In this document: positions 22,327 to 34,300 of the stretch, one piece after another | Layout of the letters: each line of letters starts with the position of its first letter | How positions within the stretch are numbered: position 1 is the first letter of the stretch | Assembly: GCA_905221605.1 (NCBI GenBank) | Contig: CAJNDS010000008.1 | Location: 1-64,000, forward strand | Source: Symbiodinium natans | Taxonomy: Eukaryota; Sar; Dinophyceae; Suessiales; Symbiodiniaceae | DNA length: 64,000 nt | Direction: 5' to 3' | The notes under the pieces: generated by a model | Database searches by the model: none | Seen by the model: the letters and a program-made list of their open reading frames with translations, nothing else | What the model was told of the DNA's origin: nothing | Position numbers and translations under genes: made by a program

Positions 22327-25300
22327 GACGGCACCCGTCAACCTCCAATGCCTTATAAGAAGAAGATGCCTGAAGGTTTAGGGTTTAGGGTTTAGGGTTT
22401 AGGGTTTAGGGTTTAGGGTTTAGGGTTTAGGGTTTAGGGTTTAGGGTTTAGGGTTTAGGGTTTAGGGTTCAGGGTTCAGGGTTCAGGGTTCAGGGTTTAG
22501 GGTTTAGGGTTTAGGGGAGGGTTTTGTGCTTTGTGCGCGCGTGTTCTCTGGAGTGAAATGGCTGTCACTGGACCACGCTGCTGCACTGGTTTAGGGTTCG
22601 GGGTTGTGGGGTGTTGGGTTTTAGGGGCTTTGGTGTTCTTGGCTACGGGCTGTTGGGATTTGAGGGGTTGAGGGGCTTTGAAATCTCGGTATAGAATCCT
22701 GAGTTCTTCGGTTTAGGGTTTTGAGGTTTCAGCATTGCATGTTTAGGAGGTATAGGGTTCTGCCCTGCATCTGCGGGCTAATGCTTCCAGAGACAGCAGA
22801 CAGCAGCGCAGGATATCGAGCAGCAGATACGCCCCTTGGCTCTTCGGATCCGGTGCCCTGAGCCCTCCACCACTCCCCCCAAACCCGAAATGAGACCCGA
22901 CAGAGGGTTTGTACATGTTTGTATAATTCAAGGTTTAGGGATGTTTAGGGTTCAGGGGTTAGGACAGATTCGATTTGATGTCTCGCTCCCACACTGTTGA
23001 GTTCGCATCCGCTAGACACAAAACTCACCTAGGGTGGGGGGGGGTGGGGGGGTGGGACAGGGGTCTGGCAACCTCAACTAGGCGAGTTAGACAGAACGGG
23101 GGGCTCAGATGAAAACCCGAAACCCTAAACGCAGGACCCTCCCAGACCCCCAAACTCTACACCCTAAACCCTATACCCTAAACCCTAAACCCTACACCCT
23201 AAACCCCAAACCCCCGACTCCTACAACCCTGATTTATCAGCGGTTGGTCTTTCGGAAGCTGAAAGCCCCAGACACTAACTCCTACAAGCCGTTGAGTCTT
23301 TCGGGTTTCGGGTTTAGGGTTTAGGGTTTAGCGTTTAGGTTCAGGGTTTAGGGTTTAGGGTTTAGGGTGTAGGGTTTAGGGTTTAGGGTTTAGCAGCATC
23401 TGGAGGGTGCCTCCCTCTCCGAGGTGAGCTGGTGCTGACGCACATCGCAAGCTCGCCCCTGGGCGAAACTTGTCCCTTTTGCGGCCCCAAACCCTTTAAA
23501 CCCTAAACCATAAACCCTAAACTCTAAACCCTAAACCCAAAACCCTAAACCTAAGCCTAAGCCTTAACAAGCGCTTGCATGCACCGTCATGGGGGTATTA
23601 TCCGAGAGGGTACTTTGGAGGGTAGGAAAGCTAAAGCCTAAGCCCTAAAGCCTAAAGCCCGAACAGAAAAGCCAGTTGACGGTGGTTGTCCTTGAGTGGC
23701 TGCGTGTGTGTTGAAGGTGATGCAAGACTCGATCCTTTATGAGGATTCTAAGGTTTCGGGGGTTTAGGGGGGTTACGGGTTTAGGGTTAGGGTTTAGGGT
23801 TTAGGGTTTAGGGTTTAGGGTTTAGGGTTTAGGGTTTAGGGTTTAGGGTTTAGGGCTTAGGGTTTAGGGTTTAGGGTTTAGGCTGATGTAGGGTCTGCAT
23901 GCAAACCAAGCAAGTCTTCGTTCGTGGAGCACACGCTGCGTCAACTGCACACGGCCTACCCACGTGGTGCTGCGTTCCCTAAACCCTAAACCCTATAAAC
24001 CCTAAGCCCTAAACCCTGAACCCTAACTAAACCCTAAACCCTAAACCCTAAACCCCAAACCCTAACCCCTAAGCCGTGTTGGTCCCAAAACCAGGGAAAT
24101 GAGGGCCCTCAAGTTTACTTCGCACTTTATACTTTTCTTAGCACTTTGAGACCTCCCAAAAAGACAGGTTCGCTCAGCCACTTCTTATGAGTGGTTTAGG
24201 GCTTAGGGTACAGGGTTTGGGTGTAGGTTTCTGGTTCAGGGTTCAGGGCCCTTAGGGTTTAGGATTCTGAGTATAGGTTTGTTGGATTCAGGGCCTTTAA
24301 GGTTTAGGGTTTGGGGTTTGGGGTTGGATTTGGGGAGGGTTTTTGAGTTTGCGGTTTAGGGTGTAGGGCTTGGGGCCTTTGGGCTTCAGGGTTTAGGACC
24401 TTTTGGGTTTAGTCTTTTCGGTCATACCCCGTACTAAGGACTGCAAGTATAAGGGGGAACATCCCAAATTTAGGGCTTAGTAGGCTTGAGGTTCTTTAGG
24501 GTGTTGGGTTTGGGGTCTATAGGTTTAGGGTGTGCAGCTGAGGTTTGTTGGGTTGAGGGTTGAGGGTTGTTTTCGCATTTAGGGTTTAGGGTTTTGGACT
24601 TAGACCAAGCGGACCAGGCACTCTTAAAACCAAGGTACAAAGTGATCCACAGAAACGGTGCTAAGGCACTAGGTAGGCATTTCACGACGTGCTACACGTT
24701 AGCACGCCACGTTGCACGGATTGCCACGTTAGCGTGATTCATTTCACTTGCTCCCACGTGTAACATTTCCCGAGCGGCACGTGTTATAGCAGAAACGATC
24801 ATTCCGAAATCGATGCTGGCACGTGTAACAGCTGGCGTGAAATCTTGTCGTTGTTGACATGGGCTGTGTGACGTCTACGGCAGGCCCAAGTGGAGAGCAG
24901 GAGTTGTGAACAGAAGTTCCAGAGCTGCGAAACACATGAGCAGACAAGACCCATGAGGGATTTCCAGTGCCTGAGCATCTTCTTGTTTGAGGGTCGAGGC
25001 CATGGGGCGCCGCGGCTTTGACAATCGCAACAACAAGCATGTCATGGAGCTGCTCGTCCCAAGTCACCTCGTGCTGCTGCAGCCTGGGGAATCCAAGAGG
25101 ATCAACTTGCACTACGGCGGCCACGAGAGCTTTGAGGTCCCAGGAACGGCGAAGTGCGGGCGATACAAGTGCAGGCATTGCCCGGCCTTTTTCAGCGGTG
25201 ATGCACGCAGGGCTGCTCGGCATTATCTGCCCACGGGACTTCCCAAGAGCTTCTTGGTTGCATGTTTTAGGGGCTTGAAACAGTCGAGTGATCAAGTTTG

Positions 25301-28300
25301 GGGGGTTCAGTCTGCCGTTAGCAAAGAGTTTGTCTGAGCAGTGCGCAATGGTTCTGGAACTGGGTTTCGGAGTGTTGAAACTGCTTCTGGAAGAGGTTGT
25401 ACAGTTTTCAAGTCTCTAGAGATGTCAATATCGGTCTCGTCTTGGAAAACGCTCCTATGAACGTGATTTGGAGTGTTGAAATTGCCCATAGACTTGGGTT
25501 CAGTAGGTGTCCAGCCCAGTTGGTTTCGGGGTCTCAGAAAGGGATTTGGGCGCCGAAGCTGATCAGGAATCGGTGTTGTGAGGTGTCCAAACTGCTTGCA
25601 GTAGTGGGCTTTGGAATGACTTTGGGGGGTTCCAAACTGAGATTTCAGCTTGCTCTCCAGTTAGAGGGACTGCTTGGCCGCTGACTCATGCAGGCTTTTG
25701 GTCCAGTGGCGATGCTGCCGGGGTGTCGCTCTGCACAGCTCCGCCGCTCAATCTTGTGGGGCAGCTGGCGGATCTCAACTGTGTCGAGCACCTGAAGGCC
25801 GGTGACAAAAGAACGTTTGGTGACATGTCATCACAAGAGCTTCCCTTCTTGATACTCTTGCGGCTTCGGGTAGTTTGTCCGAGTCTGTCCGAAGTCTGTC
25901 CGAAGTCTGTCCGAAGTCTGTCCGAAGTCTGTCCGAAGTCTGTCCAGGCCCGGGCGTTCTTGGCTGGCGACGATGTGTCCAACATGGGCACCATGACGGA
26001 TGCTCCCCCGAGGAAAAAGAAGGGTGATGCTGCCGAGCAAAACTGGGACATCTTGTCGGCTTCACTCACTGATCCCAGCCGTTACCGAGTGGATGCGGCC
26101 AACAAGAAGGACGTGTCTCGCCTCCTGGCTGTTGCTTTCAGCACGGGCGGTGTTCCGAGTAACTTTGCGGAGAACTACCACTTCAAGTTGACCATGAAGA
26201 CTTTGCAGGAGATGCTTGTGGGCTCTGCGCCATGGAAACCACCTGGACGCAAGGATCTCGCCAAGATGCGCCCGCTGGAGTCTGCTGCAGCAGTCCACGA
26301 CACGTCTGTTTGGATGGCTTCCGTTCGACACTTGACTTTGGCCGTCGATGGCCGCAAGATGGCCGAGGGCAGGTTCAAGGAGTCGATGCTGAACACTGCT
26401 GTGGCGCTCTCAGTTGCTGGCCTTGAAGCGCAGTTTTGGCTGCTTGAACTTACCTGGAAGGCAGTTTGGGCTACCTAAAACTTGTTTTTGAGGTTTCCAA
26501 AGCACTCCGGGCCGCTCTTGCCCCAGAAAACTGCTGCAAGCGACACAGGGTCCAGCTATATGTTGTGTGTCTTCGCCCCAAATGCAGTTTGGGCTGCCTA
26601 AAACTTGGTTTTGAGGTTTGCGGAACACTCAGGGCGGCTCCTGCTGCCTGCTATTGCTTGAATGGGTCCAGCTAGTGCTTCAGCTTCTGTGTGTTCACCC
26701 CAAATGCAGTTTGGGCCCCCTAAAGCTTGTTTTTGAGGTTTCCCAAACAATCAGGGCAGCTCCTGCCGCAGAAAATTGCTTCCAGCTGAATACTGTTTTT
26801 GGGAATTGAAACAACGTTTTGCATCCTTGAAACGGTTGCCAGCCACTCGGGCCGGCTCCTGCCATGAAGCCTGCCCACATGAAACCTACAATTTTGCTTG
26901 CTACTGCTGCTCTTGGGATTTCGTCCTTTGCCCACTCGTTAAACAGCGTGAAACTACGTTGTGGAGGCGCGTGATTTTCCCCCTCTCCGCGGACGGGAGC
27001 GGTGGCCCGTTGTTTCCAAGTGGACTGTGAGCGTGTCTCCACCAAAACGATGCTGTCCTACTTGAAACGCAGTTTTGGCTACTTGAAACACGTGTCCAGG
27101 TCAATTAGCGTTTGCTGAAAGCCAGTCAAGCCAGTCGTTGACAGCGCAAGGTCGTGGGCTGTGGCGAGGAGCGCTTCTTGAGGTCGGAGGACATGAGTGC
27201 GGTTCCGAAGGACACGGACCACACAGCCGAGTACGTCGAGGCCATCTTTTCGCAGGTTGATGGTCATCCGGCCCCCTCTGTGCCGGTCAACCTGGTCGCT
27301 GCTGTGGTCATGGATAGCCCAAATGTCAACAAGGCTGCCATGAAAGTCTTGGCAGAGAAGTACCCAAGCATCGCCTTCTTGCCCTGCGCTTTCCACGCGC
27401 TGGACAATTTCTTCGGGAAGCTCGTGAAGAACGTCGAGCTCTTGGACAGGGCACGTCACTGTGCCAAGCGCCTGACGAAGTTCGCTTCCTCGAAGTCGCG
27501 GGTGCGTGCTGCGTTGCAACGTCTCGCAGCCAAGCAGGCTCGCCGCAGATCGCGCGCTGCAGGCAAGAAGTGCCACGCAGTGTTCTATGTTACGGTCCGC
27601 AAGTCTCGCCACTACCCCGTGATGAGGCAGGTCAAGCGGGCCTACCAGATGAACCTGCCGGCCTTCTTATACTTTCGGACCGACGAGGCCAAGAATGTGT
27701 GCGCTCCCTTCAAGCACTGGGAGGCCATCCATCGCATTGCTGTGCGCAGTCGGGCTGCGTTTGTGCAGCTGGCCAAGTTTTTCCTGGCCATCCTCAAGCC
27801 CGTCATGCGGAAATTGCGGTTGGTGGATGCAGCCAGTGCGACCTTGCCGCATTTGCTGCTTCATTTGATCGACTTGAGGCATGACCTAATCGCTGCATTC
27901 CAGAACATGGGCTACAGCTACCGCTTGATGCGTGCGAAAGACGATGTGGACATCGAGGAGGCGCTGAAGCAGGACCTGAAGAAAATGGTCGGCCTTTACA
28001 ACGACATGGCCAAGGCTTTCATGAGCAACTGGACTGTTGCCGCCTTCCTTGCGGACCCCTTCCATGTCATCAAGTACCGCGAGGAGGTGCGCGAGCGTGG
28101 AACCATGCGCTTGGAGGCCAAATGTAGGGGCAAGCACTGGTTTCAGGGGGTTGAAACAACGTCTTCATGCCACGAACCGGCACTGTTCAACTTCCGGGAC
28201 CGCTTCCTGCTATGAGCGCACCATGCAAGTCGTGCCCTGTTCTAAACACTGGTTTCAAGGGTTCAAAACAACATTTTGATGTGCCGACCAGCAGCGTTCG

Positions 28301-31300
28301 CAGTGTTCCCACATCCAGGACGTATTCCTGTTGCAAGCAGACGACACAGCGCATATGGTTGTCAAAACAAGGTTTTAAGGGCTTGCAATCTTGTTTCAGC
28401 CACTGTTTTCTCTGCCAGGCAGGGTTTGATCCGACCAAGAACATGCCCTCTGGCTTGGACGATGCAAAATGCTTCCGGTCATTGGCCTTCCATGCGGAGC
28501 GGGCAATGCTGGACATCATACCTCGCATCTTCCAGGAGAAGCCGCGTCAGAAGCAGGCGCGAGCCCAGCTGCGGAGCTACATGACACAAACTGGGTCCTT
28601 TTGTCCGCGGACGCTTGTCTGACACCCCTATCCCCCCACCCAGAATTACCAAAACCAACCCCTTTTTTCCAAAGACCCCAAGCCGGCAACTGTGCTGAGG
28701 AAGTTGGCAAGCTGGTGGGATGACGCGGGCTTTGATTTCATGGCCAATCCCAAGCGCAGCCGCCCCATCCCATTGCACCAGCTCTGGTGCGCGCATGATT
28801 TGGATGCTCCCGAGCTTTGCCACATCATGCTTCGCTTGGCAGGCCTGGCTTGCCTGGACTCGTGTAGCAGTTTGTGCTGGAAGAAGTTATGTTCAACCCA
28901 TGTTTCGAGCTCCCCAAAGTAGCAAAGGGGCTAGGGTTGAGGGAAAAATGGAAGGGTTCAGGGTTTGGGCTCAGGTTTTGGGGTCCCGTGGCAGCTTCTG
29001 CTGTAGAAGAAGTTATGTTTAGCGATGTTTCGAGCTCCCCAAACTAGCAAAGGGGCAGGGTTGAGGGTTCGGCCTCAGGGTTTGGGGTCCCGTGGCAGTT
29101 GTGCAGTAGAAGTCATTCTTAAACTTATGTTTCGAGCTCTCCAAAGCAGCGCAGGGGCTCGGGTTTAGGGTCTACTGTGTCCGAAACCCAAACAATCACA
29201 GCCGTTGGCGGCCCTGTGGTAGGGTTGACGGTTTTGGTTTGAGGGTTTTCGGTTCTTTTTCGGGACGGAGGCTTGCTTTCCTGCGAGGGATGACACTTTC
29301 GAGTTCTGTAAATCTTGTTGGGTTTACGGTCTGGGGTGTCGGGACATGCTGTTCTCGCCTGGCTGCGGCCGGTCATGGAGTTTTTTAGGGTTGTGTGGCT
29401 CATGTTTCTCACGCCTCGGCCTGTGCCAGCGGTTGGTCGTTTGGGCCCACGTGTGTCGTGTCCGCTCTCGGTGTTTGTCCCGCATTGGGTCCTCGACCCT
29501 GCCGCCTTGGCCCTGCGTAATGTCTGCATTCTTGCAGCTTTTCTGCGTTGGAAGGCATGCGCAAAGCATGCTGCGAAACAGGCGCGTAATCGGGAAGCCT
29601 GGCTCAAGCCATGCCGCCCAAAAAAAAACCGGCAGCGGCCGCGCCTGCAGCCAGAAGCGGATACAAGCAAGGAGAGATCGCCGACCAGGAGATCAAAACA
29701 GAGCAGAAGTCCGGCAAGCACGCTATACCGGGCAAGCACTTCCGGAACCTCGTCAGAGCCATCCTAGCATGTCTTTGCGAGGAGAACGGGTTGGAGTGGA
29801 ATGACCTGACCATAAAGATGAAGGGCATGGCGGCGTTGCAGACGGCGGCCGAAGCAGCAATGATCGAGATCATCGCTGCAGCAGAGAAGCTTGCCAACCA
29901 CCGTGGTGCTAGCAGCGTGTGTCGCGTGGACCTTGTGCAGCTGCGACACCTTGCGGATGGCATGTCGGCGAGCGCAATCCAGCTTCTGCAATGCGCCGCA
30001 GACCGCCACCGCGTCATAGAGCTTTACCAGGCCAAGTTCGCAGTGATGCACAGGGCGCCCTCCAGTCGCCGACAGCGTGTTCTGAAGCAGCGTAAGTTTC
30101 TCAGCGGCTTGCAGAAGCAGCCAAGAACCCCTAGGGTTGCCAAAAATCCAGCCCCCAAGAACCGCTGCGCAAAGAGGCGCTAGGTTGGGCAGCTTCTGAA
30201 AGGGCGCCAGAGCCATCAACGGAAGCTTTTAAGGCCCTGAAAGCTCGGTCCTGGACTGGTGTACACCCTATCAACCTCAACCCCTAAACGTGAAACCCTA
30301 AACCCCAAACCTAAACCCTAAACCCTAAACCCTCAACCCTCAACCTTAAACCCGAAACCCTAAACCCCAAACCTAAACCCAAACCGGCAGGTGGTGTTTT
30401 AGGGTGTTCCAACACAGAAATGGCATGTGTTGAGCCCCCGTGCCCCTTGTAAAGCAAACTCTGCTTCAAACAGCCTTTTTAGGTCCTTGAAAGTCAGAAA
30501 TGAAGGTCTTCTGTCATGCTCTTTCGTGAGGGCTCTGGCCAGAGGCATGGCTTGCAAGTCGCTTCTTGCACAGAAACCTTCTAAGCGGGTGCATGCGACG
30601 GTTTTGGCGAGCAGAAAGCTTCTCGACTCCTTGAAACAGAGAAAAGAAAGGCTCGTCCCTCACCGTCCTTGAGAATGCCCTGAACCTTACACCTGACCTT
30701 ACACCTGAAAGCGTTTCAAGTCCTTGAAACACACAAATAGAACCCTAAACAGCCTTTGAATTCCTGGCAGGCTGTGTGCCTTCGCAAAGCGCATCCGAAA
30801 GGATCAATGGCCTGGTCAAGTTCACCACCGGGAATGTGCTTCAGAACAACTTCTCCTGGGATGCGCGGGTTGCCAGCGCAGTGATCTGCGACAAGTACCG
30901 CAAACTCGCAGCGTGCGGCAAGAAGAGGAAGCACTGCGACACACGCGCCGGACATTGGGATGACGAGGACTGGAACATGGAGGCCGACAGTGACAAGGAG
31001 GATCTTTCGGATGACGCAGACGCCAGGCCAATGGAAGCTGGCTTGGATTTCGAGGCGCTGTCCGCCTAAACACCTTCCTCACTCTCAGTCCCTTTCACCC
31101 CCTATAAAGCATGGCCCAAACAGTGTTTCAGTACCTTCAAAAGTATCCCAAAACGCTTCCAGGCGGATCCAGTTCCAGACGCACCCTCGCTGGGCTCGGC
31201 AAGCTCCGCTTCCACTTCCAGCAGCTCCAGTTCCTCAGCAGAGAGTTGCTCAGACTCCGACGACTGAGTCTCCAAGGGCGACGACTTTTGGTGCCTGCTT

Positions 31301-34300
31301 GTTTTCTTGTCCAGAGGCGTTCATGAGTCTCCAAAGAGTTCCAGACACGGCCGTCTGGGCAAGAGCATCGCAAGACCACTTGAAACCCTAAGTCCAGATA
31401 CCTTGCAAGGCACAAATCCAATCAACCCTTGAGATAGGGCTTAGCCTTCAGGTTTAGGATAGGGGCTTAGGGTTACTTGGTGGGGAAGTCACTTCCATTG
31501 GTTTTAATTGCTAGAAAGACTATGGCAGTAAGGAGCACCAATGGTCGGGCGGTTAAGGTGTTGGGCTGTCGACCGCTCATGTCCAGGTTCGAATCCCGGA
31601 GGCGAGCTTTTGGTTTCTCCATACAATCGTGTGCTATCTCTGACTTTGGGTCCCCTGAAACGCCGATGGGAGAAGGCAAACCTCCGTAAAGACATTGGCT
31701 GGCAAACCCTCAATCCTAAAAGGTGCTGTGTGGCAAGCCCAAAACCCTAGAAGTAGAGGCTGAGTGCTGGTTCCAGGCTTTTAAAAGGGTTCAAAGTCTG
31801 GATTCCTGGACTGCAGGCGCAGAACAGGCCCAGAACAGGCCCAAGCCCCAAAAAGGAGAAGTTGCACGGCAGCCCTAAACCCTAAAAGGCGCTGTGGCAA
31901 GCCCAAGACCGTGACAAAACAACAAAGCAGGCCTGGGTACTGGTTCCAGGCCCCTAAAACGACGACAAACAAAAAAATCCACAACCCGCCAAAACACACG
32001 CTCGCTTTGGTTCCTGCTTTCGCTGAGCCTAAGTACTGGTTCCAGGCCACTGAAACGGTGGCAAGCTTAAATGATATGCAGTGTGAAAGGTGCTTTGTGG
32101 CTTGCCCAAAACCATGACCATACAACAAAACAGAGGCTGAGCACTGGTTCCAGGCCCCTAAAACGGCGGCAAGCTAACAACAGGTTCCAGGCCACTGAAA
32201 CGGTGGCAAGCTTAGTGTGGCCTGCCCAAAACCACAGGCTGACTCCTGCTTCTAGACATTAGGCCGGACTTTGGACCCTCCAAAACCTTGATTGGAAACT
32301 TACAGTCCCTGAAATGCCGAAAAAGGAAACGGTTGCCAACAACAACTGAGGAGGGGTTAAACCTTAAAACCCGAGAAGGTTCCAAGGTTAAGCAATGCAA
32401 CCTAAACCCTTCACCTTTAAACCTTACAGAGGCTACATAGGTACTGCTTCCAGGCTTTTCAAACGGTGGCAGGTGAGATCCTCAAGCCCTGAACGGTAGT
32501 CGGCTTTTAGGGGCTAGGTCATAGACAGTGACTAGTGTGCTCTTGCGATGCCTGCGCAGACCTGGATTCGCGCTGGGTAGAATCTAGAAGGGGTTTGGGG
32601 GGAGTAGAACGTCCCGGAAGCTTTGTGGCGCATTGCAGCATGAATCACGCAAGGCACTCTTCCTGTTTGATGTGTCAAAAGCTGTGCCGGTGCTTGTTCT
32701 GATACTTCAAAAGCAGCGACTTGGGGTGTACAGAGGGGCCCCGCGACTGTTTAAGGCAGTCACCGCTGGCGAGCTTTCTGAGAAGGAAAATCTCCTGTGT
32801 CCAGATCCAGAGCAAGCTTCCAGTCCCCTGAAACCCTTGCTTGACTAGCTTTCGTGTGACAAACCAAGCAAGCAGGGCATGTGCAACACCAATAACAACA
32901 TGTGTACTCAGAGCCGTGAAATACATACGTGGAAAACGGATTACGTGCTAACCGGCCGGCACGTTAACACGCAAACCCTACCTAGCTAAGGCATGGCAAT
33001 GAAAGCAAGTTGTAGAGTTCTTAACTAGGATGCCCAGTCGTACCCTTATTCCCTTTTTGGGGGCTCTAGGTTCCCCTATAAACCCCTTTAAGCAAGAAAG
33101 GGCACCCTTTTTAATCCTAGGTTATTGGGCAACCTAGTTAAGAGAGAGGTACAAGGGGGGTAGGTAACCAAAGCTTCCCTCATGCTCCCCGCAACTCCCT
33201 AGGGCTCCCCAAGCTTGCCTAAGGCTCCCCTAGGTACCTCCCCCCCATGAACCCTAAACCCTAAACCCCAAACCCTAAACCCGAAACCCTAAACCCCAAA
33301 CCACAAACCCTACACCCTAAACCCTCAACCCTAAACCCTAAACCCTAACCCCCCCCCCCGCCCCCCGCCCTTAAGAGCCCTATTAACCGAGGCGTTGTCT
33401 GATTCTGGCCGTGGCCGCCGCCAACGCGGACCTCGCCACGGCGGACTCCTTGGCGCTTGCGCGGGAGGCCGGGTTTCGGGTTTAGGGTTTAGGGTTTGGG
33501 GTTTGGGGTTTGGGGTTTGGGGTGTAGGGTTTGGGGTTTAGGGTTTGGGGTTTGGGGTCTAGGGTTTAGGGTTTGGGGCTTAGGGTTTGGGGCTTAGGGT
33601 TTGGGGTTTAGGGTTCAGGGTTTGGGGTTTGGGCCGCTAGGGTTTTGGAATCCTATGCTACCCCGTCCTAAAGGATCAGCTTAGGGCTGAGCGAAGGTTC
33701 GTTGAAGCGATGGCGCCTATCTAGATGACCAGCATCGTGTATTAAACAATAAGCCCCTACATCCCTCAACCTTAAGACGCCAGAGCTAAACCCTCACCTA
33801 TCTTATCGCCCTAAACCCTAAACCCTAAACCCTAAACCCTAAACCCTAAACCCTAAACCCTAAACCCTAAACCCATCTGTCAGGTGGACCCCAAGGGAGA
33901 GCGTACTCTGGGCGTGCTGACTAAGATGGCCCCAGCCTCAGCAACGAAGGGTTTAGGGTTTAGGGTTTAGGGTTTAGGGTTTAGGGTTTAGGGTTTAGGG
34001 TTTAGGGCCCTCATCCCGAAACCCAACTTGGAGGTTCATGGGTACCGAAAACCCCATTAGTTTAGGGTTTAGGGTTTAGGGTTTAGGGTTAGGGTTTAGG
34101 GTTTAGGGTACTTATAACTTAAACCCCTAAGTACAGCAAAGACGCTGTATGAGAAAACGGTTTTCCGGCGATAGGGTACCCTAAGTTTCTTAGTTTCCAT
34201 TACCCATGTACCCGGGGGGGTTTGAGCCTAGGGTAGGCTTGGTTTCTAAACCTTAGACCAAACCCATGTTCCAGGAATGGTGGTGGGAAGGGTTCCCGAA

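Larger units (their letters stand above)
24669..32985 (+). mobile_element. Complete hAT-superfamily DNA transposon, 8,317 bp
   Basis: Starts CTAGGTAGGCATTTCACG and ends GCAAACCCTACCTAG, so the outer 9 bp form a perfect inverted repeat. Both ends also carry a subterminal GTTAGCACG in inverted orientation. The element is flanked by an exact 8-bp duplication (CTAAGGCA), the length typical of hAT elements. It encodes a multi-exon BED/DUF659/hAT transposase on the plus strand and an additional H3-like ORF. It has more open coding sequence and fewer TTTAGGG tracts than its surroundings. It lies in the dynamin intron between 23454 and 33392, in the same orientation as the gene. Confidence 0.9.

Noticed and set aside
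27079-27612. 177-codon minus-strand frame opposite the transposase
   Set aside because: Shadow of the DUF659 exon on the other strand; no domain of its own.
29125-29739. 204-codon minus-strand frame opposite the H3-like gene start
   Set aside because: Low-complexity Arg/Pro/Lys composition, antisense to a better supported ORF.
31531-31614. Functional tRNA gene
   Set aside because: Acceptor stem does not pair and the anticodon stem is mostly unpaired.
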